Assembly (NCBI GenBank): GCA_001786575.1
Contig: MFRW01000001.1
Coordinates: 1 to 64,000 of the forward strand
DNA: 64,000 nt
Reading direction: 5' to 3'
Source: Candidatus Moranbacteria bacterium RIFCSPHIGHO2_01_FULL_55_24
Lineage (GTDB): Bacteria; Patescibacteria; Paceibacteria; Moranbacterales; UBA1568
The notes below the pieces were generated by a model. That model did no database searches. It saw only the letters and a list, made by a program, of their open reading frames with translations, and was not told the origin of the DNA. Of this stretch, positions 32,382 to 41,256 are shown one piece after another. Position numbers and translations under genes: made by a program. Position 1 is the stretch's first letter. Each line of letters opens with the position of its first letter.

Positions 32382-33449
32382 ATGGCAGGAAAGAACATCG
32401 CTTCCGAAACCAATCAGGGTGTACGGAAAGTATCATTTCAGAACTCTCTGGAACAGTTCCTTATGGGACTGCCTGAACGCTCGCGCGCGATCGTCGCGGC
32501 CCGCTTCGGCATCGGAGCGGAGTCTGCAAAGACGCTTGAGGAGATCGGCAAGTTCTACGGGATCACCCGGGAGCGCGTACGCCAGGTTATCTGCAGCGCT
32601 GTCGCCCAGCTCGCGCAGGCGCTCGAGAAGGACAAGGAATTCGCTTCTGCCGTAGGGCGTATCGAATCGACACTGGAAAAGAGAAATGGTATCATGCAGG
32701 CAGAGGACCTGATCCGCGAACTCTCTTCTGGTGATACGAATGAAGCCGGACCGCTCCATGCCTTCCTTGAATCGCTCCGCTCCGTAAAGTGCGAGAAGGC
32801 GACCAAGGATCATGAGAAGCTGTACCGCTTGGAAAGCTTTTCACTGGAGACTTGGAAGCGTGTGAAGGAAGCCGCGAAAAAAATCCTGGCAGAAGCCGGT
32901 GAAACCCTTTCCGACAAAGACCTCTACGCACGTTTCAAAAAAATCTCCCAAGATGACCTTTCCCAGGAGCAGTTCTTCGATTTCCTGGCTGTTGCCAAGG
33001 ACGTCAAGCAGAACGTTTTCGGGAAATGGGGACTCACGACGTGGAGCGATATCAAGCCGCGCGGTACCCGCGAGAAGGCTTACCTCGTCCTGAAGACCTC
33101 TAAGAAGCCGCTCCATTTCCGTGAGATCGCCGATCTGATCGATCAGCACGGCCTGCACGGCAAAAAGAAACGGAGTCATCCGCAGACGGTACATAACGAG
33201 CTTATCAAGGACAAGCGTTTCGTTCTGGTCGGCCGCGGTATCTATGCCCTCTCCGAATGGGGGTACAAGAAGGGGACCGTGAAGGAAGTCATCGAGGAGA
33301 TTCTGAAGGCTGCCAAGAAGCCGCTCTCGCGCGAAGAGATTCTCGCCGAGGTGCTCAAGGTGCGCCAAGTAAAAAAAACAACCATCATCATCAATCTGAA
33401 TTCTTTTTTCAGCCGGGTCGGTAAAGACGCCTACTGGCTCAAGAAGTAG
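32382..33449 (+). CDS. sigma70 region 4-like / HARE-HTH fusion protein
   Basis: 355 aa. Residues about 20-75 match sigma70 region 4: FLMGLPERSRAIVAARFGIG, TLEEIGKFYGITRERVRQV with the recognition helix. Sigma regions 2 and 3 are absent. Residues about 225-290 (GTREKAYLVLKTSKKPLHFREIADL, then LVGRGIYALSEWG) match the HARE-HTH domain found in RNA polymerase delta subunit. A second, shorter winged-helix-like segment follows (EVIEEILKAAKKPLSREEIL). It may modulate RNA polymerase rather than act as a full sigma factor. It has its own promoter and opens a run of plus-strand genes. Confidence 0.78.
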   Translation: MAGKNIASETNQGVRKVSFQNSLEQFLMGLPERSRAIVAARFGIGAESAKTLEEIGKFYGITRERVRQVICSAVAQLAQALEKDKEFASAVGRIESTLEKRNGIMQAEDLIRELSSGDTNEAGPLHAFLESLRSVKCEKATKDHEKLYRLESFSLETWKRVKEAAKKILAEAGETLSDKDLYARFKKISQDDLSQEQFFDFLAVAKDVKQNVFGKWGLTTWSDIKPRGTREKAYLVLKTSKKPLHFREIADLIDQHGLHGKKKRSHPQTVHNELIKDKRFVLVGRGIYALSEWGYKKGTVKEVIEEILKAAKKPLSREEILAEVLKVRQVKKTTIIINLNSFFSRVGKDAYWLKK

Positions 33450-33512
33450 GGAGCGCAAGAGGAGGAAACGGAGAGATGCTTCAAAAGGTCAACGAACCTG
33501 AATCGCATACCC

Positions 33513-34817
33513 ATGAGTATTTTATTTGAAAGCCTGGCAAACGCATTTTCTTTTTTCGGCAACATGTTTTCTGTTGCTGCTGATCTGTGGTTCGTCCTCT
33601 TTCCTCCGGCCCTCTACGCCGTTTTCAAGATTCTCTGGCTCCCGCACGTGTGGGGGCATTACGGTTCCAAGATCAAATGGGTGCTCTTGGAGATCATCCC
33701 GCCTCGCGATATCGAGGCGAGCCCGCTTCCGATGGAGTCGATCTTCGCTGGCCTTGCCGGCGTAAGCAAGGGTTCGACGATAGCAGAAGAGTGGGTCAAG
33801 GGTGAATTCCCGACAGCCTTCTCTCTGGAAATCGTGAGCCAGGAGGGCAATGTGCATTTCTATATCCGCACCCAGACCGCCTTCCGCAACCTCGTGGAGG
33901 CGCATTTCTACGCCCAGTATCCGAATGTCGAAATCGTCGAAGCCGACGACTACGTGAACACCGTGCCGCGCACCCTGCCGAACAAGGACTGGGATCTGTG
34001 GGGTACGGATTTTGAATTGGTGAAGCCCGACCTCTATCCCATCAGGACTTACAAATACTTCGAAGAATCCGTGACCGGCAAGATGATCGATCCCTTGGCC
34101 GGTCTCATAGAGACTATGGGCAAAGCGGGTCCCGGCCAGCATATGTGGCTCCAGTTCATCATCGCTCCGGAAAAGGAGAAATGGTACGCGACTGGCAAGG
34201 CGACGGTCGATGAGTTCCTGGGAAAGAAGAAGAGCGAAAAGCACGGAGTCTTTATTCGTCTTCTGATCGATCTCAAGGATATTTTCACGAATATTTTTTC
34301 CGGTATGCTCGGGAAAGAAATGACGCATACTGTTCTTGAAGAAGAAAAGACAGATGAAAACGGCGTTCCGATCGAGTCGAAGCTCACTTTCGGGCAGCGC
34401 GAAGTCCTGAAGGCGCTGGAAGAAAATCTCGGCAGGATCATGTTCAAGACCAAGATGCGCTACCTCTATGTGGGCCGGCGCGAAACCTTCAACAAGCCGA
34501 CCGGCGTTTCCGCTCTCATCGGCGGCATCAAGCAGTTCAATGACCAGAATCTGAATAGTTTCAAGCCGAATGATGATACCAAGACCGATGCCAAGTATCT
34601 CTTCGTCGAGCCGCGCCTCCGCTACCGCCAACGCCGCATTTTCCGCCGCTACGTGAGCCGCGATTCGGATCCGCAGTTCAACCGTTTCGAGTTGAGCACG
34701 ACAGAGCTCGCAACGATTTTCCATATCCCGGATATGTCCGTGGTGGCTCCGTCGCTCACGCGTGTGGCTGCGAAGCGCGGAGGTGCCCCGTCGAACCTGC
34801 CGATCCAGAGCGAATAA
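33513..34817 (+). CDS. membrane-anchored partner of the VirB4/TraG-like ATPase
   Basis: 434 aa. One or two hydrophobic segments near the N-terminus (about residues 8-45), then a mostly soluble domain with KWVLLEIIPPRDIEASPLPMES and RYLYVGRRETFNK, consistent with a CPR-conserved membrane protein found with a conjugation-type ATPase. Name and function are not known to me. It ends 33 bases before the ATPase gene, so the two probably form a membrane complex, perhaps for DNA or protein transport or pilus work. This is inference from pairing. Confidence 0.6.
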   Translation: MSILFESLANAFSFFGNMFSVAADLWFVLFPPALYAVFKILWLPHVWGHYGSKIKWVLLEIIPPRDIEASPLPMESIFAGLAGVSKGSTIAEEWVKGEFPTAFSLEIVSQEGNVHFYIRTQTAFRNLVEAHFYAQYPNVEIVEADDYVNTVPRTLPNKDWDLWGTDFELVKPDLYPIRTYKYFEESVTGKMIDPLAGLIETMGKAGPGQHMWLQFIIAPEKEKWYATGKATVDEFLGKKKSEKHGVFIRLLIDLKDIFTNIFSGMLGKEMTHTVLEEEKTDENGVPIESKLTFGQREVLKALEENLGRIMFKTKMRYLYVGRRETFNKPTGVSALIGGIKQFNDQNLNSFKPNDDTKTDAKYLFVEPRLRYRQRRIFRRYVSRDSDPQFNRFELSTTELATIFHIPDMSVVAPSLTRVAAKRGGAPSNLPIQSE

Positions 34818-34850
34818 TCACAAGAATACACATTCACATTTTCTTTTCCT

Positions 34851-36809
34851 ATGCACGCTTCCCCGCAAAACGAAATCGCTTTTTTCGCCAAGACGAACTT
34901 CCGTAACCAGGATCGCGTTTTCGGTATCAAGTTGGATGACCGGCGCCGGCACATGTACGTGATCGGAAAGACCGGCATGGGCAAGACCAATCTTTTGGAA
35001 AACCTGGCGATCCAGGATATCCAGAACGGGCACGGTATCGCCTTCATCGATCCGCACGGAGACACGGCGGAAAAGCTCATCAAGGCTATCCCGTCTTCGC
35101 GCATCAACGATGTCATCTATTTCAATCCGGCCGATCAGGACTTTCCGATCGCGTTCAATGTGATGGAGAAAGTGGATCCCGAATACCGTCATCTGGTCGC
35201 CTCCGGCCTGGTCGGAGTCTTCAAGAAGCTCTGGGCGGAATCCTGGGGACCGCGTCTCGAATACATCCTGCGCAATGACATCATCGCCCTTCTCGAGTAT
35301 CCCGGAAGCACGCTCCTCGGCGTGACGCGCATCCTCGTCGACAAATCCTACCGCGAACGGGTGGTAGAGAAGATCACCGACCCGGTGGTACGCAGCTTCT
35401 GGGTGGATGAATTCACCAAGTGGAACGAGCGCGTGCTCCAGGAAGTCATTTCTCCGATTCAGAACAAAGTAGGTCAGTTCCTCTCGAGCTCGCTTATCAG
35501 AAATATCGTCGGCCAGACGGCATCTTCTTTCGATGTGCGCAAAGTCATGGATGAGAAGAAGATTCTCATCATGAACCTCTCGAAGGGCCGCATCGGCGAG
35601 GACAACAGCGCGCTTCTTGGCGCTATGATGATCACCAAGATCCAGCTGGCCGCCATGAGCCGCGTAGATATCCCGGAGGAGACCCGTAACGATTTCTACC
35701 TCTACGTCGATGAGTTCCAGAACTTCGCTACCGAATCGTTCGCGAACATCCTGTCCGAGGCCCGCAAGTACCACCTGAACCTCATTCTTGCGAACCAGTA
35801 TGTGAGCCAGATCGACGAGAAAGTGCGCGATGCGATCTTCGGAAATGCCGGTACGATCATCTCGTTCCGCGTGGGAGCGATGGATGCGGAGTTTTTGGAG
35901 AAGGAATTCGAGCCGGTCTTTATGGCGAACGATATCATCAATCTTCCCAAGTATCAGATCTACCTCAAGCTCATGATCGACGGTATCGCAGGAGACGCCT
36001 TCAGCGCGACGACGCTTCCGCCGATCAAGCTGGAAGACGCCGGGAATGAAGACAAGATCATCCAGGGTTCGCGCGAACGCTATGCCTCGAAGAAGGATGA
36101 TGTCGAAGATAAGATCCGCCGCTGGAGCGGCATGCTGACAGCCGAAGAGCGCCAAGCGCTTATCAAGCCGGTGAATGCGCCTCGGAGAGAAGCGCCAGTT
36201 ATCACGAGGAAAGCCCCTCCGAAACCAGCGCCGGTCTCGAAGAAGGAACAGGTGCCGCGTGCGGAAGCTCCTCGAGCTCCTCAAGCCGCAGAAGTCCTCG
36301 CAGAAAGACCGCGAGAAGAAGCGGAGCTGCCTCCTCTGGAAGAGGAGAAAAAGCCGGCAGAAGTGCCGGCGGAGATAGAGGAAGTGCCTGAAGAGGAACC
36401 TGGAGCAGAAGCTGCCGTCCCTCGTACCCTGTACGATACGGTCTGTGCCACGTGCGGCACGCCTATCCAGGTACCATTCAAGCCGGATGGCAAGCGCCCG
36501 ACATTCTGCAAGGATTGCCTGCGGGATTACCAGCGCGCCACCGCCAAGGCCCGTCTCGAAGAAGAACGGAAGCACGGAGCGGGCGAAGGCCAGGGGATAA
36601 GGACCGGACAACGGAACTCTATAAAAGAGCAGCCGGAACGCCGACTGGAGCGCAGGGTGTATGCTACGGATGAGAGGCCGGTTTCTCTCGCCCAAGTGCA
36701 GCATATCGGCCCCAAGAAATTCAAGAGTCTGCGAAAGCGCCCGGAAGTGAACCTTTCCGAGCTCCGCGAGCTCATCCACACGACGCAGAAAAAGAATGGA
36801 GAAAGCTGA
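34851..36809 (+). CDS. VirB4/TraG-like AAA ATPase with C-terminal zinc ribbon
   Basis: 652 aa. Walker A VIGKTGMGKTNLLE (about residues 39-52), AFIDPHGDTAEKLI, Walker B DFYLYVDEFQNF, and LSEARKYHLNLILANQY, the pattern of type IV secretion/conjugation coupling ATPases. After the ATPase (about 1-430) comes a proline/glutamate-rich linker (430-525), a zinc ribbon (CATCG and CKDC, about 530-560), and a basic end. The zinc ribbon is typical of CPR proteins. It likely powers transfer of DNA or assembly of an envelope machine with the upstream membrane protein. Confidence 0.85.
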   Translation: MHASPQNEIAFFAKTNFRNQDRVFGIKLDDRRRHMYVIGKTGMGKTNLLENLAIQDIQNGHGIAFIDPHGDTAEKLIKAIPSSRINDVIYFNPADQDFPIAFNVMEKVDPEYRHLVASGLVGVFKKLWAESWGPRLEYILRNDIIALLEYPGSTLLGVTRILVDKSYRERVVEKITDPVVRSFWVDEFTKWNERVLQEVISPIQNKVGQFLSSSLIRNIVGQTASSFDVRKVMDEKKILIMNLSKGRIGEDNSALLGAMMITKIQLAAMSRVDIPEETRNDFYLYVDEFQNFATESFANILSEARKYHLNLILANQYVSQIDEKVRDAIFGNAGTIISFRVGAMDAEFLEKEFEPVFMANDIINLPKYQIYLKLMIDGIAGDAFSATTLPPIKLEDAGNEDKIIQGSRERYASKKDDVEDKIRRWSGMLTAEERQALIKPVNAPRREAPVITRKAPPKPAPVSKKEQVPRAEAPRAPQAAEVLAERPREEAELPPLEEEKKPAEVPAEIEEVPEEEPGAEAAVPRTLYDTVCATCGTPIQVPFKPDGKRPTFCKDCLRDYQRATAKARLEEERKHGAGEGQGIRTGQRNSIKEQPERRLERRVYATDERPVSLAQVQHIGPKKFKSLRKRPEVNLSELRELIHTTQKKNGES

Positions 36810-36824
36810 AAGAAACGCCCGTAG

Positions 36825-36853
36825 TTGTTCGGAGTGGCCGGTTTTGGTATCAT
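36825..36853 (+). promoter_or_regulatory. promoter placed for leaderless mRNA of the 36-codon gene
   Basis: TTGTTC (36825-36830), 17-bp spacer, TATCAT (36848-36853), 7 bases before the ATG at 36861. Confidence 0.6.
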
Positions 36854-36860
36854 GGAGGAT

Positions 36861-36971
36861 ATGAGTTTCAGAAAATGGCACAAACGAGCCTACACCTTCT
36901 GGGTAGGGATCTCTATTCTCGTGGTGGTTTCCATGGTGGCGTTCCTTTTCGCGCCGTTCTTTATGTACTAG
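36861..36971 (+). CDS. 36-residue single-pass membrane peptide
   Basis: Short gene: MSFRKWHKRAYTFWVG followed by one hydrophobic helix (about residues 14-35) ending FFMY and a TAG. Basic residues at the N-terminus suggest that end is cytoplasmic. The stop is 6 bases before the start of the FtsB-like gene, whose ribosome-binding site (TAGGAG) overlaps the stop. This close spacing and the clean promoter argue that it is real. Function unknown; it may be a division or envelope accessory. Confidence 0.65.
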   Translation: MSFRKWHKRAYTFWVGISILVVVSMVAFLFAPFFMY

Positions 36972-36977
36972 GAGCCT

Positions 36978-37367
36978 ATGAAGCCCAAAGACTGGTACAT
37001 GCGCCTCTTCGTAGCAGGCCTTCTGGTCCTGATCGGCTGGGCGCTCTATGTGTCTTCCAAACAGCTGGAGAGGAATAAGCGGATCGCACAGGAAGTGAAC
37101 ACGCTCCAGGAAGAGGCGGAAAAGATCAGGAAGGAAAACGAGACGCTTTCGGAGAGGATCGGGTACTTCTCTTCGCAGGAATTCCGCGAACAGGAAGCCA
37201 AGAAGAAATTGGGTCTGAAGAAGCCGCAAGAGACAGTCGTAGCGATCAAAGAAGAGGTTCCGGAGGAGCAGGGACAAGACGCGGTTTCCGAGTCTCCGAA
37301 GGAGGCATCCAAGAGTCCGTCGGAAATTTATATGAAATGGTGGCAGCTTTTTTTCGCAAAAAACTAA
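36978..37367 (+). CDS. FtsB/DivIC-like septum formation initiator
   Basis: 129 aa. One N-terminal membrane helix (about 10-27) and a coiled coil (about 30-70: LERNKRIAQEVNTLQEEAEKI), then the conserved YFSSQEFREQEAKKKLGL segment of the septum-formation initiator family. The C-terminus is acidic and ends with a YMKWWQLFF motif. FtsB-type proteins link division proteins at the septum. It is followed 19 bases later by a parvulin-like gene. Confidence 0.85.
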   Translation: MKPKDWYMRLFVAGLLVLIGWALYVSSKQLERNKRIAQEVNTLQEEAEKIRKENETLSERIGYFSSQEFREQEAKKKLGLKKPQETVVAIKEEVPEEQGQDAVSESPKEASKSPSEIYMKWWQLFFAKN

Positions 37368-37386
37368 CTTCTCAAACGTCAAATGT

Positions 37387-38451
37387 ATGGACATAAAGAA
37401 GGATGTCTTGCAGAAGGTCAAAGTGAAATGGGAAACGGCGGCATACGCGCTTCTTGCGGTCGTCGTCTTCGTATTCGCGGCGAGCCTCATCGCTGTGTAC
37501 GCGGTACCGCGCGGCACCTATCCGCTTATCGAACGCTTCTCCAAAGCGACTCCATACCCGGTTTCGATCGTCGGCATGAAAAACTTCATCAGCGAGCGCG
37601 AGCTTTCCGGAAATATGCGCTCTATCCGACGTTTCTATGAAGCCCAGGATTTCTCGCAGATCGGGCTACGGGTAGACTTTTCGACCGAAGAAGGCCAGAA
37701 ACGCTTCCGTATCCGCGAGAAAGAAGTCCTAAACAAGATGATCGAAGACGCCGCGGTAGTGGAGATCGGCAAGAAGTACGGTATCACTATCACCCAAGAG
37801 ATGGCTCGCGAGGGCGTGCGCCGCTCGCTCGACGAATACGGCAACAGCGATACTGTGAAACAGGATTTGGAACGCCTCTACGGGTGGAGCTTGAGTGATT
37901 TCGAAGAGAAGATCGTATTGCCGAGCCTGTATGAAGAGAAACTCCAAGAAGTGTTCGCCAAGGAAAACGAAGCTTCAGACGTCGCGAAGGAAAAGATCCA
38001 GAAAGCCGACCAGGCGCTGCGGGACGGCAAGCCTTTCCGGGAAGTAGCGATCGAATATTCGGACGGACAGACCAAGGAGAAAGGCGGGGAGCTGGGATGG
38101 TTCCAGATTTCAGATCTGACTCCCGAACTCCAGAAGCCGGTATCGATCCAGAAAGTCGGTGCTCCGGGGAGCATTATCGAAAGCGCTCTCGGGTACCATA
38201 TCGTCATAATCGAAGAGACGAAAAGCGAAGACGGGGAGATGTTCTATCGCTTGAGTCAGGTATTCGCCCGCAAAGCTACCTTTGCAGATTGGATGACAGA
38301 GAAGATGAAGGGCGTGTCGATTTTCGTCCTGTCTCCGGAATACCGCTGGAATGCCGAAGAAGCGCGGGCCGAATTCAGGCGCCAGGAGATGCGAGAGTTT
38401 GAGGAGGAAGTCTACAAGAATACGAACGGCGATGCCCTTTTTTTCTTCTAG
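37387..38451 (+). CDS. membrane-anchored parvulin-type peptidyl-prolyl isomerase
   Basis: 354 aa. One membrane helix (about residues 16-40) leading to the outside. N-terminal SurA_N-like helical part (about 60-190), then rotamase domain with EYSDGQTKEKGGELGWFQISDLTPEL and ESALGYHIVIIEE (about 205-290). It resembles PrsA/SurA foldases that help exported proteins fold. The C-terminal extension (290-354) is charged. A terminator follows, then the CIRCE-controlled clpB. Confidence 0.9.
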   Translation: MDIKKDVLQKVKVKWETAAYALLAVVVFVFAASLIAVYAVPRGTYPLIERFSKATPYPVSIVGMKNFISERELSGNMRSIRRFYEAQDFSQIGLRVDFSTEEGQKRFRIREKEVLNKMIEDAAVVEIGKKYGITITQEMAREGVRRSLDEYGNSDTVKQDLERLYGWSLSDFEEKIVLPSLYEEKLQEVFAKENEASDVAKEKIQKADQALRDGKPFREVAIEYSDGQTKEKGGELGWFQISDLTPELQKPVSIQKVGAPGSIIESALGYHIVIIEETKSEDGEMFYRLSQVFARKATFADWMTEKMKGVSIFVLSPEYRWNAEEARAEFRRQEMREFEEEVYKNTNGDALFFF

Positions 38452-38466
38452 CAGGAGCTTTCCAAG

Positions 38467-38494
38467 AAAAAGACCCTTGATAAGGGTCTTTTTT
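38467..38494 (+). terminator. intrinsic terminator after parvulin gene
   Basis: Stem AAAAAGACCCTT / AAGGGTCTTTTT with a 4-base loop and T run. Confidence 0.9.
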
Positions 38495-38507
38495 CGGCCT
38501 TTTTTGA

Positions 38508-38534
38508 TTAGCACTCTCACATAGAGATTGCTAA
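38508..38534 (+). promoter_or_regulatory. CIRCE operator (HrcA site) upstream of clpB
   Basis: TTAGCACTC, 9-base spacer, GATTGCTAA: 17 of 18 arm bases match the consensus TTAGCACTC-N9-GAGTGCTAA. It lies 55 bases before the chosen clpB start, over the expected promoter region, so HrcA should repress clpB without heat stress. Confidence 0.92.
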
Positions 38535-38588
38535 TTTTTTATTTTCATGATATTTTTCAAGTGGAAAAAATATCGAAATATTTTGAGT

Positions 38589-41228
38589 ATGAATATCAAT
38601 AAATTCACTACCAAGTCGCAGGAAGCCCTGCGCATGTCACAGGAGATCGCTTTGTCGCGGAGCAATCCGCAGATGGACACGGCGCATCTTCTCTACGCGC
38701 TCCTCTTGCAGGAAGAATCCATCGTCCCGGTAATCGTGGGCAAGCTGGATGTCGATATCGAGGACATCAAGGGAGCGACGCTTACGGAGATCGAGTCCTT
38801 TCCGCAGGCAGAGTCGGGAGCGGTCGGCCAGCTGTATCTTTCGCAGGCCCTGGCCCAGGCGTTCGGCGAAGCGGAGAAGCAGATGGAGAAGATCGGCGAC
38901 AGTTTCGTATCGACGGAGCATCTGCTCCTGGCGCTTCTTTCAGTGCCGAGCAAGGTACAGAAGATCCTGGAAGAAGCGGGCATCAGCTATGACCGAACGC
39001 TTCAGATCATGACCGAAGTGCGCGGCGGGCAGAGAGTGGAAAGCCAGGCGCCCGAAGCGACGTATCAGGCTCTCGAAAAATACGCAATCAACCTGACCAA
39101 GGAAGCGCGCGAAGAGAAGCTCGACCCGGTAATCGGACGCGACGAGGAGATCCGCCGGGTGATGCAGGTGCTTTCGCGCCGTACCAAGAATAACCCGGTC
39201 TTGATCGGAGAGGCCGGGACCGGAAAGACGGCTATCGCCGAAGGTCTGGCCCAGCGCATCGTTTCCGGAGATGTGCCGGAAAATCTGAAGAACAAGGAGA
39301 TCATCGCGCTCGATCTGGGAGCGCTCCTCGCTGGGGCGAAGTTCCGCGGCGAGTTCGAAGAGCGCCTCAAGGCGATTCTGAAGGAAGTGGAACGCGCCGC
39401 AGACCGTTTCATCCTCTTCATCGACGAGCTCCACACGCTCGTCGGAGCGGGAGCGACTGAAGGGTCGCTCGACGCGTCGAATATGCTGAAGCCGGCACTC
39501 GCGCGCGGCAAGCTGCGCACGATCGGCGCGACCACGCTCAAGGAATACCAGAAATATATCGAGAAAGACGCGGCGCTCGAACGCCGCTTCCAGCCCGTCT
39601 ACGTCTCCGAGCCGTCCGAAGAGGATGCGATCGCCATCCTGCGCGGCATCAAGGAGAAATATGAGCTCCATCACGGCGTCAAGATCACGGATGACGCGCT
39701 CATCGCAGCCGTCAAGATGTCGCGGCGCTATATCACCGACCGCTTCTTGCCGGACAAAGCAATCGACCTCATCGACGAGGCAGCATCGCTCCGCCGCATG
39801 GAGATCGATTCGCTTCCGACCGAGCTGGACCAGCTGGAACGCAATATCCGCCGCATGGAAATCGAGAAACGGGCGCTCGAGAAAGATAGCGACAAGGGCA
39901 GTAAGGCGAAGATCAACGCTCTGGAGCGCGAGCTTTCCGAATTGAAAGAGCGTTCCAAGAAATTGATGCTCCAATGGAAGTCCGAGCGCGATCTCATCAT
40001 GGCGATCCGGAAGCATAAGGAGGAGATAGACCGGTTCCGTTCAGAGGCGGAAATGGCCGAGCGTCGGGGCGAATTGGATCAGGTCGCCGAGATCCGCTAC
40101 GGGAAGATCCCGAATCTGGAAAAGGAAATCAGTACAGAGGAGAAAAAAATGGCTCGGCTCCAGAAGACGAGTTTTCTCTTGAAGGAGGAGATCGCTGAAG
40201 AGGATATCGCACAAGTGGTTTCCCGCTGGACAGGTATCCCAGTCGCGAAGATGCTCGAGAAAGAGACCGAAAAACTCGTCCATTTGGAGGCAGAATTGAA
40301 GAAACGAGTGGTCGGGCAGGATGAAGCGATTCATGCGATCGCGAATGCTATCCGCCGCTCCCGTGCCGGCCTCTCGGAAGAGACGCGGCCGATCGGATCC
40401 TTCATCTTCCTCGGGACGACCGGCGTCGGGAAGACCGAACTCGCCAAGGCTTTGGCCGAGGTGCTTTTCGACGATGAGAAATCGCTGGTACGGGTGGATA
40501 TGAGCGAGTACATGGAATCGCATTCGACGGCGAAGCTCATCGGTTCGCCGCCGGGATACGTGGGTTATGAGGAGGGTGGGCAGCTGACCGAGACGATCCG
40601 GCGCCGCCCATACAGCGTGATCCTCTTCGATGAGATCGAGAAGGCTCATCCGGATGTCTTCCATATCTTCCTTCAGATTCTGGACGACGGCCGCCTGACG
40701 GATGCCAAGGGACGGACAGTGAACTTCAAGAATACCGTCATCATCATGACTTCCAATGTCGGATCGGAAATCCTCGTACGTTCCCGGGACCTGGGATTCA
40801 AGGAAGAGAGCAGGAAGAATGTTGCCTTGCGCGAGACCGAGATCCGCGAGCGGATCGAAGGGGCTCTCCGCGAGACGTTCCGCCCGGAATTCTTGAACCG
40901 TATCGATGAGACGATCATCTTCCATCCGCTCTCGCCGGAAGTGCTTTCCGGGATCGTGGATCTTCAGATCGAGATTCTGAAAAAGCGTTTCGAAGAGCGG
41001 GAAATCTCCATTACCTTCGAGCCGAGCGCGAAGCGGTACTTGGCCAAGCAGGGCTATGATCCCCTCTATGGCGCCCGGCCGCTCAAGCGGGTCATCCAGA
41101 ACGAAGTGCTCGATCCGCTCGCGCTTGAAATTTTGGAGAAAAAGGTTCAAAGTGGGGATAGCGTCCGTGTCACTCTCGCGAAAGGCAAGCTGATTTTCAA
41201 GAGCGAAAAGAAAGGCCGGACCCGCTAA
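38589..41228 (+). CDS. clpB: ATP-dependent chaperone ClpB
   Basis: 879 aa from ATG 38589 (MNINKFTTKSQEAL); an upstream ATG at 38547 adds 14 residues that are not ClpB-like. Clp N-domain with two repeats (about 1-150), first AAA+ (GEAGTGKTAIAEGL, ILFIDELHTLVGAG), long coiled middle domain (about 410-530: RMEIEKRALEKDSDKG...), second AAA+ (GTTGVGKTELAKAL, ILFDEIEKAHPD) and C-terminal D2-small domain. It unfolds aggregated proteins with DnaK. The middle domain separates it from ClpA/ClpC. It is controlled by the CIRCE element upstream. Confidence 0.93.
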   Translation: MNINKFTTKSQEALRMSQEIALSRSNPQMDTAHLLYALLLQEESIVPVIVGKLDVDIEDIKGATLTEIESFPQAESGAVGQLYLSQALAQAFGEAEKQMEKIGDSFVSTEHLLLALLSVPSKVQKILEEAGISYDRTLQIMTEVRGGQRVESQAPEATYQALEKYAINLTKEAREEKLDPVIGRDEEIRRVMQVLSRRTKNNPVLIGEAGTGKTAIAEGLAQRIVSGDVPENLKNKEIIALDLGALLAGAKFRGEFEERLKAILKEVERAADRFILFIDELHTLVGAGATEGSLDASNMLKPALARGKLRTIGATTLKEYQKYIEKDAALERRFQPVYVSEPSEEDAIAILRGIKEKYELHHGVKITDDALIAAVKMSRRYITDRFLPDKAIDLIDEAASLRRMEIDSLPTELDQLERNIRRMEIEKRALEKDSDKGSKAKINALERELSELKERSKKLMLQWKSERDLIMAIRKHKEEIDRFRSEAEMAERRGELDQVAEIRYGKIPNLEKEISTEEKKMARLQKTSFLLKEEIAEEDIAQVVSRWTGIPVAKMLEKETEKLVHLEAELKKRVVGQDEAIHAIANAIRRSRAGLSEETRPIGSFIFLGTTGVGKTELAKALAEVLFDDEKSLVRVDMSEYMESHSTAKLIGSPPGYVGYEEGGQLTETIRRRPYSVILFDEIEKAHPDVFHIFLQILDDGRLTDAKGRTVNFKNTVIIMTSNVGSEILVRSRDLGFKEESRKNVALRETEIRERIEGALRETFRPEFLNRIDETIIFHPLSPEVLSGIVDLQIEILKKRFEEREISITFEPSAKRYLAKQGYDPLYGARPLKRVIQNEVLDPLALEILEKKVQSGDSVRVTLAKGKLIFKSEKKGRTR

Positions 41229-41256
41229 TTTCCGCTTTCACCGAACCCGGCTTCCT

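Noticed and set aside
34818..37517. Very long open frame (899 codons) on the minus strand opposite the ATPase genes
   Set aside because: The plus strand has clear Walker motifs and correct starts; the opposite frame is Arg/Leu-rich without domains.
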